A DNA stretch of 64,000 nucleotides from Brevibacillus panacihumi (lineage in GTDB: Bacteria > Bacillota > Bacilli > Brevibacillales > Brevibacillaceae): contig NZ_RHHT01000046.1 in the NCBI RefSeq assembly GCF_003710985.1, positions 1-64,000 of the forward strand, written 5' to 3'. Of this stretch, positions 26,108-34,320 are shown in pieces. The notes under the pieces were generated by a model. The model was not told where the DNA came from, made no database searches, and saw only the letters and a program-made list of their open reading frames with translations. Position numbers and translations under genes: made by a program. The first letter of the stretch is position 1. The number at the start of each line of letters is the position of its first letter.

Positions 26108-27157
26108 ATGCTGATCAAGGATATGGCTGCTCGCCTGCAAATCACGCCGCGAGCCATACGCTACTATGAGGAAAAAGGACTGATCAAGCCGCAGAAAGCG
26201 GACGAGTCGGGCTATCGCCATTTTACCGAAGAGGACGTCTGGAAGCTGCAGACCATCGTCACGTTGCGGGAGGTTGGCATGCAGATTGAGGATATTCGCA
26301 TGGTAATGGAAAAAATGGAGGATCATCAGGGGAGTCTCCTGCAGCATTTGGAATTGCAGCGGTCTGTGCTCTATAGCCGATGGGTCGAAATGAGCAAATT
26401 GATTCAAACGACGGAGACCATGATCGAACGCGTCAAGCACGATGGAGTAATGGATGCCGCTGCCTTGTACGAGCTGGCGGAGGGCAACAAGCGGCTGCGG
26501 CAGACGCGGGACAATTGGGTGGATCGATGGAATTTCGATCAGATCGCAGACCATTACGATGAGCTTGTTTTGGGTGAGCGGGAGGGTTTTAATCCGCATG
26601 AAAATTATGAATTCGTGCTTGATACAGTCGTAGCAGCCGTGAACCCGCAGAAGGGAGAACAGGGGCTGGACGCAGGAATCGGCACGGGGAATCTGGCGAG
26701 CCGTTTTGCCCGGCGGGGAATCCAGATGTGCGGTTTTGACCAATCCTTGCAAATGCTGCAAAGATGCAGACAAAAGCATCCGTTCGTTCCGACGAAGCTG
26801 GGTACGTTTTTTGCGATTCCCTTTCTGGAGAACGGCTTTGACTTTGTCGTGACGAGCTATGCCATGAACCATCTTACGGATGAACAGAAGCTGCTCGCGC
26901 TGGCGGAATTCAGCCGCGTTCTCAAGCCGGGCGGGAGATTGGCGATTGCCGATTTGATGTTCGAGGATCAGACGGAACGGACTAAGCATCTGCGAGCTTT
27001 GCGCGATGCAGGGGAAGAAGAAGCCATACGCCTCATCGAAGACAAATGGTATGCCGACCGCTCCCGCCTGATCGACGGTCTTCAGGACTTGGGCTTTGAG
27101 GTCCATGCGAAAAGACTGACCCGCTATGTTCACCTCCTTTTGGCTATGCCTCGGTGA
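26108..27157 (+). CDS. MerR-type regulator fused to a class I SAM methyltransferase
   Basis: A 349-residue two-domain protein. Residues 1-70 are a MerR HTH (KDMAARLQITPRAIRYYEEK then SGYRHFTEEDVWKLQ) and about 75-140 form the dimerisation coiled coil. From about 150 a class I methyltransferase begins (FDQIADHYDELVLGERE), with SAM motif I GLDAGIGTGNLA, FVVTSYAMNHL and a motif V/VI-like FSRVLKPGGRLAIADL. The ATG at 26108 has GGGGAGG upstream. The methyltransferase occupies the place of a ligand-binding domain, so its substrate may be the inducer. A dyad at 26031 suggests autoregulation. Substrate unknown. Confidence 0.85.
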   Translation: MLIKDMAARLQITPRAIRYYEEKGLIKPQKADESGYRHFTEEDVWKLQTIVTLREVGMQIEDIRMVMEKMEDHQGSLLQHLELQRSVLYSRWVEMSKLIQTTETMIERVKHDGVMDAAALYELAEGNKRLRQTRDNWVDRWNFDQIADHYDELVLGEREGFNPHENYEFVLDTVVAAVNPQKGEQGLDAGIGTGNLASRFARRGIQMCGFDQSLQMLQRCRQKHPFVPTKLGTFFAIPFLENGFDFVVTSYAMNHLTDEQKLLALAEFSRVLKPGGRLAIADLMFEDQTERTKHLRALRDAGEEEAIRLIEDKWYADRSRLIDGLQDLGFEVHAKRLTRYVHLLLAMPR

Positions 27158-27253
27158 GTCTTACTTCTTTTTTTCTTTTGGGCTCTTCCATGCAATGACA
27201 CGCATCCAGGTTTTTGCATAGGCTGTAGCGAGAAGGGAAAGGAGGACTCGGCA

Positions 27254-27358
27254 ATGGGTCTGTTCGACGGTTTTTTTGATCGTGATAATGATGAATTGCT
27301 GTGGATCATCATCGTCGTCGCGGTGCTGTTCTTCTTGTTCAACGCCGATCGAGATTAA
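27254..27358 (+). CDS. Tiny hydrophobic protein, 34 aa
   Basis: GGAGGACTCGGCA upstream and a 34-codon frame: acidic/aromatic N-terminus (MGLFDGFFDRDNDE), one helix (LLWIIIVVAVLFFLF) and NADRD at the end. It is closed by its own terminator at 27376. Composition is similar to small sporulation-linked peptides of the YjcZ type, but it lacks the glycine/tyrosine head, so family membership is not claimed. Confidence 0.65.
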   Translation: MGLFDGFFDRDNDELLWIIIVVAVLFFLFNADRD

Positions 27359-27375
27359 TATCTGGAAGTATAGAC

Positions 27376-27405
27376 AAAACGACCTTAATCGCGGGGTCGT
27401 TTTTA
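27376..27405 (+). terminator. Terminator after the 34-aa gene
   Basis: AAAACGACC (27376-27384) pairs with GGTCGTTTT (27395-27403). Confidence 0.82.
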
Positions 27406-27487
27406 CGTTTTCCTCTCTCTTGACCACTGTGCCTTCTTCCACTACCCTTGTACACAGTGCAAAACACCCCAAGAGAGGAGCAGGAGA

Positions 27488-28204
27488 ATGAAACGATGGA
27501 TGCTGGCAGGAATGATGGTGGTGGCGATGCTCGTAGGAACCGCATGTGCCGCTGATCAACAGCCCAAGCCAAATGGAGAAATGGAAGCGACAATAAAAAG
27601 GGTAGTGGATGGCGATACGTTCGAACTGTCTGGCGGGGAAAAAGTCCGCATGATCGGCGTAGATACGCCGGAAACCGTAAAACCAAACACTCCCGTGCAG
27701 CCATATGGCAAGGAAGCAAGCGATTACTCCAAAGAGCTTTTGACGGGCAAACAAGTGACCTTAAAGTTTGATGTCGAAGTAAAAGACCGATACGGCAGAT
27801 TGCTCGCCTACGTCTATTTGCCTGATGGAAGTTTTGTCAACGAAAAGCTGGTTCGGGAGGGCTACGCCCGGATTATGACGATACCGCCCAATGTCGCGCA
27901 CGCTGATCTGTTTTTGGAGGCGGAACGGGAGGCTCGTGAGCAAAATCGCGGGTTATGGGCGTTGGAGGAGAGCCAGGCGAAGGAATCCTCCGGGAAGAAG
28001 ACCAACACTTCCGGTGAATCGAAAAAATCAGCTCAGTCCCCAGAAGCACCGGAAGGCAAGCTGATTAAAGGCAATATCAATTCCAAGGGTGAGAAAATCT
28101 ATCACGTCCCCGGCTCTGCCAACTACGATCGGACGAACCCTGAAGAGTGGTTCGCGACAGAAGAGGAAGCGCAGGCGGCCGGTTACCGCGCTCCCAAACG
28201 ATAG
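27488..28204 (+). CDS. Thermonuclease-family (SNase) lipoprotein
   Basis: A 238-residue nuclease with a lipoprotein signal (GTAC, Cys20). The staphylococcal nuclease domain spans about 32-158: [24 protein letters not shown] and [14 protein letters not shown] hold the Ca2+-binding Asp and catalytic Arg/Glu residues. A Ser/Lys/Glu-rich linker leads to a C-terminal segment ([17 protein letters not shown]) seen in other secreted bacterial nucleases and lipoproteins. Likely degrades extracellular DNA/RNA at the cell surface. ATG with GGAGCAGGAG upstream. Confidence 0.9.
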   Translation: MKRWMLAGMMVVAMLVGTACAADQQPKPNGEMEATIKRVVDGDTFELSGGEKVRMIGVDTPETVKPNTPVQPYGKEASDYSKELLTGKQVTLKFDVEVKDRYGRLLAYVYLPDGSFVNEKLVREGYARIMTIPPNVAHADLFLEAEREAREQNRGLWALEESQAKESSGKKTNTSGESKKSAQSPEAPEGKLIKGNINSKGEKIYHVPGSANYDRTNPEEWFATEEEAQAAGYRAPKR

Positions 28205-28264
28205 GGACAGCAAGATGCCGGTTTGCGATTAGGCAGATGCCCATCACCATCCCAGGGCAGGTTA

Positions 28265-28273
28265 CATAAGGTA
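28265..28273 (+). promoter_or_regulatory. Candidate sporulation -10 element of cotJABC
   Basis: CATAAGGTA resembles the sigma-E/sigma-K -10 box (CATAnnnTA), 45 bases before the cotJA start. cotJ is sigma-E controlled in B. subtilis; the -35 is not clear here. Confidence 0.35.
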
Positions 28274-28317
28274 ATGTGACTAGTCAGATACCTAGTTCCT
28301 GGGAGGGGGAGTAAGTA

Positions 28318-28542
28318 TTGTATTCACAGATTCGCGTCTACTATCCGTACATTAGTCCATTTGATCCTTGTCCGCCGATCCGCGTCAAGACCTACCAAGT
28401 TAACCCTCAGTTGTTCATAGGTTTTCAACCGGAGAATTTACCCCAGTTTTCCCCGATGGAAGCGTTGAGGCTTGGCACGCTATGGCCTGCCTTGTACAGT
28501 CCTTATTCCGGTCGTGGGGATCAAGAAGGATTGGAGGGGTAA
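28318..28542 (+). CDS. cotJA: Spore coat-associated protein CotJA
   Basis: A 74-residue Pro/Tyr-rich protein, with YYPYISPFDPCPPIRVKTY and FIGFQPENLPQFSPMEALRL as the recognisable family core. TTG start with GGGAGGGGG upstream. First gene of cotJABC; it ends one base before the cotJB start. Its spore role is inferred from the operon. Confidence 0.9.
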   Translation: MYSQIRVYYPYISPFDPCPPIRVKTYQVNPQLFIGFQPENLPQFSPMEALRLGTLWPALYSPYSGRGDQEGLEG

Positions 28543-28543
28543 C

Positions 28544-28816
28544 ATGAATTCCGCAAATCAACCAGGCGACAAACGCTACTATGAACTGCTGGAACAACTG
28601 CAAGCCATCGACTTTGTATTGGTCGAACTGAACCTGTACCTGGATACGCATCCGACAGACAGCAACGCACTCGAACAGTTCAACCAACAAGCGGAACAGC
28701 GCTGGGCCATCGCGCAGGAGTTTGAATCTTTGTATGGTCCGCTGCTCAATTTTGGCCACAGCTATTCCGGGTACCCTTGGCAGTGGAACAATGTTCCCTG
28801 GCCTTGGCAAGTATAG
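28544..28816 (+). CDS. cotJB: Spore coat protein CotJB
   Basis: A 90-residue helical protein: YYELLEQLQAIDFVLVELNL followed by YLDTHPTDSNALEQFN is the CotJB core, and the C-terminus ends in an aromatic patch (YPWQWNNVPWPWQV). ATG with GGAGGGG upstream. Middle gene of the operon, 21 bases before cotJC. Needed with CotJA and CotJC for normal coat composition in Bacillus. Confidence 0.93.
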   Translation: MNSANQPGDKRYYELLEQLQAIDFVLVELNLYLDTHPTDSNALEQFNQQAEQRWAIAQEFESLYGPLLNFGHSYSGYPWQWNNVPWPWQV

Positions 28817-28837
28817 AAAGAGGGGATCAAAGAGGTT

Positions 28838-29407
28838 ATGTGGATCTATGAGAAAAAACTGCAATACCCTGTTCGCGTCAGCAAGTGCGACCCTCAGATG
28901 GCAAAGTTTTTGATTGAGCAATACGGCGGTGCAGACGGCGAGTTGGCTGCGGCGCTGCGATACCTGAATCAACGCTACACGATACCTGACAAGGTGATCG
29001 GGCTTTTGACAGATATTGGGACAGAGGAGTTTGCCCATTTGGAAATGATCGCGACGATGGTCTACAAGCTGACCAAGGATGCGACCCCGGACCAATTGAG
29101 GGAGGCAGGCCTTGGGGCGCATTATGCGAATCATGACAAGGCGCTGTTCTACGAAAATGCATCAGGAGTGCCGTGGACGGCGAGCTATATCCAAGCCAAG
29201 GGCGATCCGATCGCAGACCTGTACGAAGACATTGCTGCGGAGGAAAAAGCGCGCGCGACGTACCAATGGCTGATCGATATGACGGATGACGTCGATCTGC
29301 AGGACAGTCTGCGGTTTTTGCGCGAGCGGGAAATCGTCCATTCGTTGCGCTTTAGGGAAGCGGTCGAAATTTTGAAGGAAGATCAGCAGCGCAAGAAGGT
29401 TTTTTAA
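28838..29407 (+). CDS. cotJC: Spore coat protein CotJC (manganese catalase family)
   Basis: A 189-residue four-helix-bundle protein of the Mn-catalase family. Candidate dimetal ligands are in GADGELAAALRYLNQRY, GTEEFAHLEMI and EEKARATYQW. It is shorter than enzymatic Mn-catalases, as is normal for CotJC. Located in the spore coat, where it may protect against peroxide. Terminal gene of cotJABC. Confidence 0.94.
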   Translation: MWIYEKKLQYPVRVSKCDPQMAKFLIEQYGGADGELAAALRYLNQRYTIPDKVIGLLTDIGTEEFAHLEMIATMVYKLTKDATPDQLREAGLGAHYANHDKALFYENASGVPWTASYIQAKGDPIADLYEDIAAEEKARATYQWLIDMTDDVDLQDSLRFLREREIVHSLRFREAVEILKEDQQRKKVF

Positions 29408-29458
29408 GCGGTGATTTGGGCAGACTGGGGATAACGGATTTTGGAAAGGAGTATCCCC

Positions 29459-29890
29459 ATGAAAGCCAAACGTTTTCTCTTTCGCTTGTTGCTTTTGATC
29501 GCTTTCGCCGCTTGCGTCGAAACGCTGCTCTATGTAAACAAGGATTCCTCCGAGACGGCATCACCCGTAGAAGCGGTCGAAGAAATAGGCTCTCATCAGC
29601 AGCCTCCTACCCTCGACGTGAAGTATACGCTGAAGGAAGATGACCTGCATTTGCAGCTTGCGGTCAATCATTTTTCTTTCTCGCTGGAGAATATGGGCAA
29701 GGAAAACCGCCCTGGAGAAGGCCATGTCCATCTTTATCTTGACGGAAAGAAAGTAGCCAAGGTATTTGAACCGACATATGTGCTGAAAGACATCGCGGCA
29801 GGAAAGCATGAGGTCATGGTGGAATTGGCTCACAACAATCACGATTCGTATGGGGTTTCACAGCGGTTTCATATTGAGGTCAAACCGTAG
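29459..29890 (+). CDS. Exported Ig-fold/YtkA-like hypothetical protein, 143 aa
   Basis: An N-terminal membrane anchor or signal (residues 4-24, RFLFRLLLLIAFAACVETLL) is followed by a linker rich in E/S and a beta-sandwich domain. The pattern GEGHVHLYLDGKKVAK, then YVLKDIAAGKHEVMVELAHN, resembles YtkA/DUF4399-like extracytoplasmic domains that often hold metal through His. AAAGGAG precedes the ATG at 29459. No neighbour suggests a function. Confidence 0.75.
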   Translation: MKAKRFLFRLLLLIAFAACVETLLYVNKDSSETASPVEAVEEIGSHQQPPTLDVKYTLKEDDLHLQLAVNHFSFSLENMGKENRPGEGHVHLYLDGKKVAKVFEPTYVLKDIAAGKHEVMVELAHNNHDSYGVSQRFHIEVKP

Positions 29891-29921
29891 CGGGGAGTGT
29901 ATTAGAGGACTCCACTGAAGA

Positions 29922-29970
29922 AAAGCCGACATCCGAAGGGCCAGATGGCGCTGCGAGTGTCGGCTTTTTT
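29922..29970. terminator. Bidirectional terminator
   Basis: AAAGCCGACA (29922-29931) pairs with TGTCGGCTTT (29958-29967), followed by T. Confidence 0.9.
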
Positions 29971-29988
29971 GGTAAGCGTATATCAATC

Positions 29989-30432
29989 TTAACGCACTTG
30001 GACGTTTACATTTGCTTGTTGATCAGGAACCGCAACTACCAGTGTCGGGTAGGAAATAACCTGTGTTTTCATGGTACCGGCTGCAGGCGCTTGCAAGCGT
30101 ACGAGCAGGCTGTACTGATGCGGAGCCGTTTTCTTGACCGGATCAGCGACCAGGCGATAGCCTCCAGTCGGTTTTGGGCCTGCACCGATCACGACATAGG
30201 TTTTGCCGTTTGCCCGAACCAAGGTGTAACCGCCGCTTTTCCGAACCTTTTTCAAGGCTTGCTTGACAGCAGGCGGATAAGAAGCGACTGCGCTTTCTTG
30301 GGAAAAGCCGTCCTGCGCAAGCTCTTTATTCATCGCAGCACTTGGGGTAGGATGAGTAGAAGGCAACGCTGGTGTTCCTACGGATGCGCCAAGAGTGGCG
30401 GCAAGCAACAAACCGGGCAGCATGGCTAACAT
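29989..30432 (-). CDS. Secreted protein with PrcB C-terminal-like domain
   Basis: A 147-residue exported protein: signal peptide at 1-20 (LPGLLLAATLGASVG), a Pro/Ser/Thr linker, then a domain with KSGGYTLVRANGKTYVVIGA and the hallmark GPKPTGGYRLV of the PrcB C-terminal module. PrcB in Treponema assists a surface protease; here no protease gene is adjacent. GGAGGG precedes the ATG at 30432; a second in-frame ATG lies three codons later. Confidence 0.75.
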   Translation of the reverse strand: MLAMLPGLLLAATLGASVGTPALPSTHPTPSAAMNKELAQDGFSQESAVASYPPAVKQALKKVRKSGGYTLVRANGKTYVVIGAGPKPTGGYRLVADPVKKTAPHQYSLLVRLQAPAAGTMKTQVISYPTLVVAVPDQQANVNVQVR

Positions 30433-30497
30433 GAAAATCCCTCCATTTGTTGTGTATTCTATCTATGACCGAAAGAGAAAAAGTTGAGGTGGCAGAA

Positions 30498-32408
30498 GTG
30501 CACTTACAGGATTCACTAGAATATTTGTCCGAGACGACGCAGCAGGCAATCTTACAAGAGCATGCCCGCCGCTTTGGCTTGGATACGCAGGAGCCTTTAT
30601 TCGACCGCTTGGCCGACCCGGCTTTTGCGCAGCATGTATGGGAGCATTCCAGTGAATGGGAGCGCAGCGTCATCAGACAGTTTGTCCAATTTGCCCCGAG
30701 AGGCTTTTTTACAAGACGGGATTGGGAAAAGGTCTCAATCAAAGAGCAACGTCTCATGTCTGTCGGGCTCACAAGGCTGCGCAGATTGGGCATTGTGATT
30801 ACCGTGAGAAAAATGTGGAGTGAAATCGGTTATATGATGCCGCATGAAATCCGGGAGCATTTGACAGGATGTCTGCTTCCGGAACCAGATGCGGCTTATG
30901 TGACGCTGTCGAAAACGCTCCCTTATTATATACCAGCAGGCAGAGGGATTCATCTGGATCTTATTGGATTATTGATCTTCATCCGCGATCACGAGATCCC
31001 CGTCACCCAAAAAGGGACGGTCCATCGCCGTTACCAGCAAAAAATGGCAGAACTTCTGACGATCGAGGACGTGCATCTTCAAGGCTTGCAGCTTCCTGCC
31101 TGGGAGACGGAGCCGCCAGCAGGACGAGAATTGCTGATCGCTCTGGATTTGGCTTGGAAGCTGGGGCTTGTCTGGGAACGCGACCGCCTTCTCGCACTTG
31201 ACGAAGAGCGGATAGGGCGCTGGTTGAGCCAATCTCCGTCAAGCCGCTTCAGTGACATGTACCGCATCGTCTGTGAGCAGTATCTGCCACAAGAGCCTTG
31301 GTGGGATGCCATGGTCTGCGTCATGGATCAGGCGCCTGCCGATCAGTGGTGTTCGTTGGAAGCGCAATTGAGCATGCTAAGAGAAGCAGGATTTGACGTA
31401 CCCGTTGAGGCCGGCAAGAAAGTTGCTGAGCAATGGCTGCATCTTCTGGGAGGACTCGGCTGGGTCCAGCTCGGGATTGATGAGAAGGAGCAAATCTATT
31501 GGCGCTGGAATGTGATGGCGCGAGCCGAAGAGCAGGAAGGCTGGTATGTTGATCCATCCGGAGAGGTTACGATTCCCCCGCTCGTTCCCTTGCAGGCCAT
31601 CTGGAAGCTTAGTGATTTTTGTACGATCCAGTCGGACGGCACTCTTCTGCGCGCGGAATTACAGGACAAGTCCGTACAAGCCTATCTGACAGCGGGGGGA
31701 GATGAGACACAAATCATTGGCTTGCTTCAGGCTCATTGCATCCATCCCTTGCCGGATGCGATCGGGGAATTGGTCAGCCACTGGGCAAAGACTGCCCGAC
31801 AAATCCAGATCGAACCGGTTTATCGAGTGAGGACAGCACATCCGGGCTTTTTGGCTGAGTGGAAGGAAATGGCGGATTTTCAACCGTTTTTAAAACAACT
31901 TCTCTCGCCTACAGAATTCCTGCTTACCGCAGAGGAGCATGGGAGATGGGTCGATCTGCTACGGCATTACGGCTATGAGCCGCATCTGCTCGACACAGCT
32001 GATGAGGTGAAGAAGAACCACTATGACAGGCAGGATGAGCAAACCCGCGTCGGTCTGATACAAGTGTCGCAGCCTTGGGAGGGGTATGCGGTCGAAAACA
32101 CGTTTCCGGATCTGGGAGACGAGGTGGCTCGGATTACTGCTTTGCCCAAGGTTTGGACACAGCATATGCAATCCTACCATCCTCAATCGCTGCGTGACTT
32201 GTTCAAGCGAGCCACTGAATTGCAGCTGGATGTGGAATTGCAGTCAGACGGGCCATCGACGTGGAGCGGCAAGCCAAGCGACCTGTGCGTCGAAATGGGG
32301 TATTGGATGGTCACCATCGCTGGACGAAATGGCAAAAAACGCATGCGGCTTGATGACATTGGCCGAGTGCGCATCCTGGTGCCTGATTTTCTGTACGAAG
32401 AGAAATGA
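30498..32408 (+). CDS. Helicase-associated (XPB/Ssl2 N-terminal-like) protein without motor
   Basis: A 636-residue soluble protein. A winged-helix-like N-terminal part (FFTRRDWEKVSIKEQRLM, then LRRLGIVITVRKMWSE) is followed by a long helical middle. The C-terminal module (GEVTIPPLVPLQAIWKLSDF, LLRAELQDKSVQAYLTAGGD, HCIHPLPDAIGELVSHWA) resembles the helicase-associated XPB/Ssl2 N-terminal domain. No Walker A, DEAD box or nuclease site is visible. The GTG at 30498 has GAGGTGG five bases upstream; an in-frame ATG at 30465 is the alternative, with no ribosome site. It lies upstream of ricF in the same direction. Role unknown; nucleic-acid binding is inferred. Confidence 0.75.
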   Translation: MHLQDSLEYLSETTQQAILQEHARRFGLDTQEPLFDRLADPAFAQHVWEHSSEWERSVIRQFVQFAPRGFFTRRDWEKVSIKEQRLMSVGLTRLRRLGIVITVRKMWSEIGYMMPHEIREHLTGCLLPEPDAAYVTLSKTLPYYIPAGRGIHLDLIGLLIFIRDHEIPVTQKGTVHRRYQQKMAELLTIEDVHLQGLQLPAWETEPPAGRELLIALDLAWKLGLVWERDRLLALDEERIGRWLSQSPSSRFSDMYRIVCEQYLPQEPWWDAMVCVMDQAPADQWCSLEAQLSMLREAGFDVPVEAGKKVAEQWLHLLGGLGWVQLGIDEKEQIYWRWNVMARAEEQEGWYVDPSGEVTIPPLVPLQAIWKLSDFCTIQSDGTLLRAELQDKSVQAYLTAGGDETQIIGLLQAHCIHPLPDAIGELVSHWAKTARQIQIEPVYRVRTAHPGFLAEWKEMADFQPFLKQLLSPTEFLLTAEEHGRWVDLLRHYGYEPHLLDTADEVKKNHYDRQDEQTRVGLIQVSQPWEGYAVENTFPDLGDEVARITALPKVWTQHMQSYHPQSLRDLFKRATELQLDVELQSDGPSTWSGKPSDLCVEMGYWMVTIAGRNGKKRMRLDDIGRVRILVPDFLYEEK

Positions 32409-32464
32409 TCGTGGTACAATAAAAAAGCATGACCTTGATGATAGAGAAGGGAGGCTTCGCCATA

Positions 32465-32917
32465 ATGGAGTCATTGCAAACAGCGGACGTAACTGCGTTG
32501 ATCATGGAGTCCTACGAACTGTCCACGATGATTAACCAGTCGCGCGAGGTCTCGGAGTACCTGCAGGCCAAGCAAGCGATGGAAGAGGACGCGGAAGTGC
32601 AGCGGCTGCTTTCCTTGTTTGAGAAGAAGAAAGAACAGTACGAGGATGTACAACGATTCGGGAAGTACCATCCCGATTTCAACCATATATCCAAGGAAGT
32701 GCGCGAGTTGAAGCGCACGATCGAGCTGAGGGATTCGGTACAGGCTTTCAAACGTGCCGAGGAGCGGCTGGATGAATTGTTGTACCAGGTCAGCCGCACG
32801 ATTGCCGACGCCGTGTCAGAGACGATTAAGGTCCCGAGCAACAACCCGTTTCTGGAAGCGAAGAGCAGCGGTTGCGGTACAGGCGGCAGTTGCGGATGCA
32901 GTGTGAAAAAGCACTAA
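32465..32917 (+). CDS. ricF: RicF (YlbF), Fe-S subunit of the Y-complex
   Basis: A 150-residue helical protein of the YlbF/YmcA family. EKKKEQYEDVQRFGKYHPDF matches YlbF closely, and the tail SSGCGTGGSCGC keeps the clustered cysteines. In B. subtilis RicF with RicA and RicT forms a complex carrying 4Fe-4S clusters that promotes RNase Y-dependent mRNA maturation and affects Spo0A, biofilm and competence. ATG at 32465 with GGGAGG upstream. Followed 62 bases later by ylbG, as in Bacillus. Confidence 0.93.
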   Translation: MESLQTADVTALIMESYELSTMINQSREVSEYLQAKQAMEEDAEVQRLLSLFEKKKEQYEDVQRFGKYHPDFNHISKEVRELKRTIELRDSVQAFKRAEERLDELLYQVSRTIADAVSETIKVPSNNPFLEAKSSGCGTGGSCGCSVKKH

Positions 32918-32979
32918 TGCATCCGCCCGAGGCTTGCCAATCACATACCATCGTTTGGGAAGGAGACCGACGACCAAAC

Positions 32980-33324
32980 ATGAGAGATCGACGGCTGGGG
33001 GTCGCCGTGTGGGTAAAGAACACACGCGCAGCCAAAAATTTACGCAAATTTGGCACCATTCATTACATCTCCAAGCGGCTGCACTACGTCTCGATGTACG
33101 TGGACGCCAATCAGATCGACGAGACGATCCGCATCATGGAAAAGCTTCATTTCGTGACCAAAGTGGAACGTTCCCATCGGCATGAGATCCCGGTGGAGTA
33201 CAATAATGCGAGACCGGACAAGGCAAAGGAATACGATTACAAACAAGAAAAGAGCCAAGTGATGGCTTTAGCGGAGACGTTGTTGAACGAGGAGAGCATT
33301 CACACGAAGGTTGCCTCGCCATAA
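32980..33324 (+). CDS. ylbG: YlbG family protein (DUF2129)
   Basis: A 114-residue protein with the family core GVAVWVKNTRAAKNLRKFG, HYISKRLHYVSMYVDA and ARPDKAKEYDYK. The C-terminus is about 20 residues longer than B. subtilis YlbG. The ATG at 32980 fits the family start; AAGGAG is some 14 bases upstream, so initiation may be weak or coupled to ricF. Function not known. Confidence 0.9.
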   Translation: MRDRRLGVAVWVKNTRAAKNLRKFGTIHYISKRLHYVSMYVDANQIDETIRIMEKLHFVTKVERSHRHEIPVEYNNARPDKAKEYDYKQEKSQVMALAETLLNEESIHTKVASP

Positions 33325-33478
33325 GATGTTGGGAAGCTGCCATGTTTCGGCAGCTTTTCTGCTTTTGCCCAGGTCTCGTACATGGTATGCTAAAGAGAGA
33401 CGAAAAGCGATTACAACGCTCATGTATGCGTTTTCATCGAGGGGAATATAGATCATACCAGGAAGGGAGTGTACATAG

Positions 33479-34243
33479 ATGATACAACTTGACATTAACT
33501 GCGATATGGCCGAGTGCTTCGGCAGAGGGCGGCAAGCAGAAGATCTGGGCATTTTGAAGTGGGTGACCTCGGTCAATATTGCCTGCGGCTTGCACGCGGG
33601 CGATCCTCACATCATTCGCCGGACGATTGACGCTGCGCTGAGGCAGCAAGTAAAAATAGGGGCGCATCCGGGATATGCAGACATCCATGGGTTTGGCCGC
33701 CGCCCCATGAACTTGTCGTCTACGGAAGTGTACGAACTGGTCTTGTATCAGGTGGCGGCGCTTTCGGGAATGACCAAAGCGCTCGGCGGGGAGCTGCATC
33801 ACGTCAAACTGCATGGCGCGCTGTACAATGAGGCCGCTGAGCGGCCCGAGCTGGCCGAGGCGGTTGTCCGTGCCGTAGCGGATATTGACGAGGAATTGAT
33901 CCTCTACGCATTGTCTGGCAGCAAGCTGGTCGAAGCGGGCCTGGAGCACGGCTTGCAGGTCGCAGAAGAGGTGTTTGCTGACCGGGCGTACCTGCCGAAC
34001 GGAAGACTCGCTCCGCGTGAGCTGGAAGGCAGTGTGCTGATCAGCAAGGACGAGCGGATGGAGCAGACGAGGCAATTGGTTCTGCATCAGCGGGTGATGA
34101 CCGTAAACGGACAGCACATCGACCTGGCTGCGGACACGTTGTGCGTCCATCACGAGAGCCACGATGTCATTCCGTTTCTCGCCGACCTGCATCGTTGGGC
34201 GAAACAGCATGATGTCACCATTGAACCGATTACAGCAAAATAG
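33479..34243 (+). CDS. pxpA: 5-oxoprolinase subunit A (LamB/YcsF family)
   Basis: A 254-residue YcsF-type protein. The metal-binding opening LDINCDMAECFG, VNIACGLHAGDPHIIRR, KIGAHPGYADIHGFGRR and HHVKLHGALYN are all conserved. With PxpB and PxpC it hydrolyses 5-oxoproline using ATP. Neither partner is next to it, which is unusual because pxpBCA genes are often together. AGGAAGGGAG precedes the ATG. Confidence 0.92.
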   Translation: MIQLDINCDMAECFGRGRQAEDLGILKWVTSVNIACGLHAGDPHIIRRTIDAALRQQVKIGAHPGYADIHGFGRRPMNLSSTEVYELVLYQVAALSGMTKALGGELHHVKLHGALYNEAAERPELAEAVVRAVADIDEELILYALSGSKLVEAGLEHGLQVAEEVFADRAYLPNGRLAPRELEGSVLISKDERMEQTRQLVLHQRVMTVNGQHIDLAADTLCVHHESHDVIPFLADLHRWAKQHDVTIEPITAK

Positions 34244-34253
34244 AATATCAACC

Positions 34254-34310
34254 AAAAAGCCGTGAAGCAAGGATTTCGCACCCGATGCGAACCCCGCTTC
34301 ACGGCTTTTT
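34254..34310. terminator. Bidirectional terminator between pxpA and modC
   Basis: AAAAAGCCGTGAAGC (34254-34268) pairs perfectly with GCTTCACGGCTTTTT (34296-34310). Confidence 0.93.
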
Positions 34311-34320
34311 CATTTTTCTG

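Noticed and set aside
25970-27133. A 387-codon minus-strand frame
   Set aside because: It is the antisense shadow of the MerR-methyltransferase gene, whose motifs are intact.
30465-30497. Start of the helicase-associated protein at the ATG at 30465
   Set aside because: No Shine-Dalgarno precedes it, whereas GAGGTGG precedes the GTG at 30498; kept only as the alternative.
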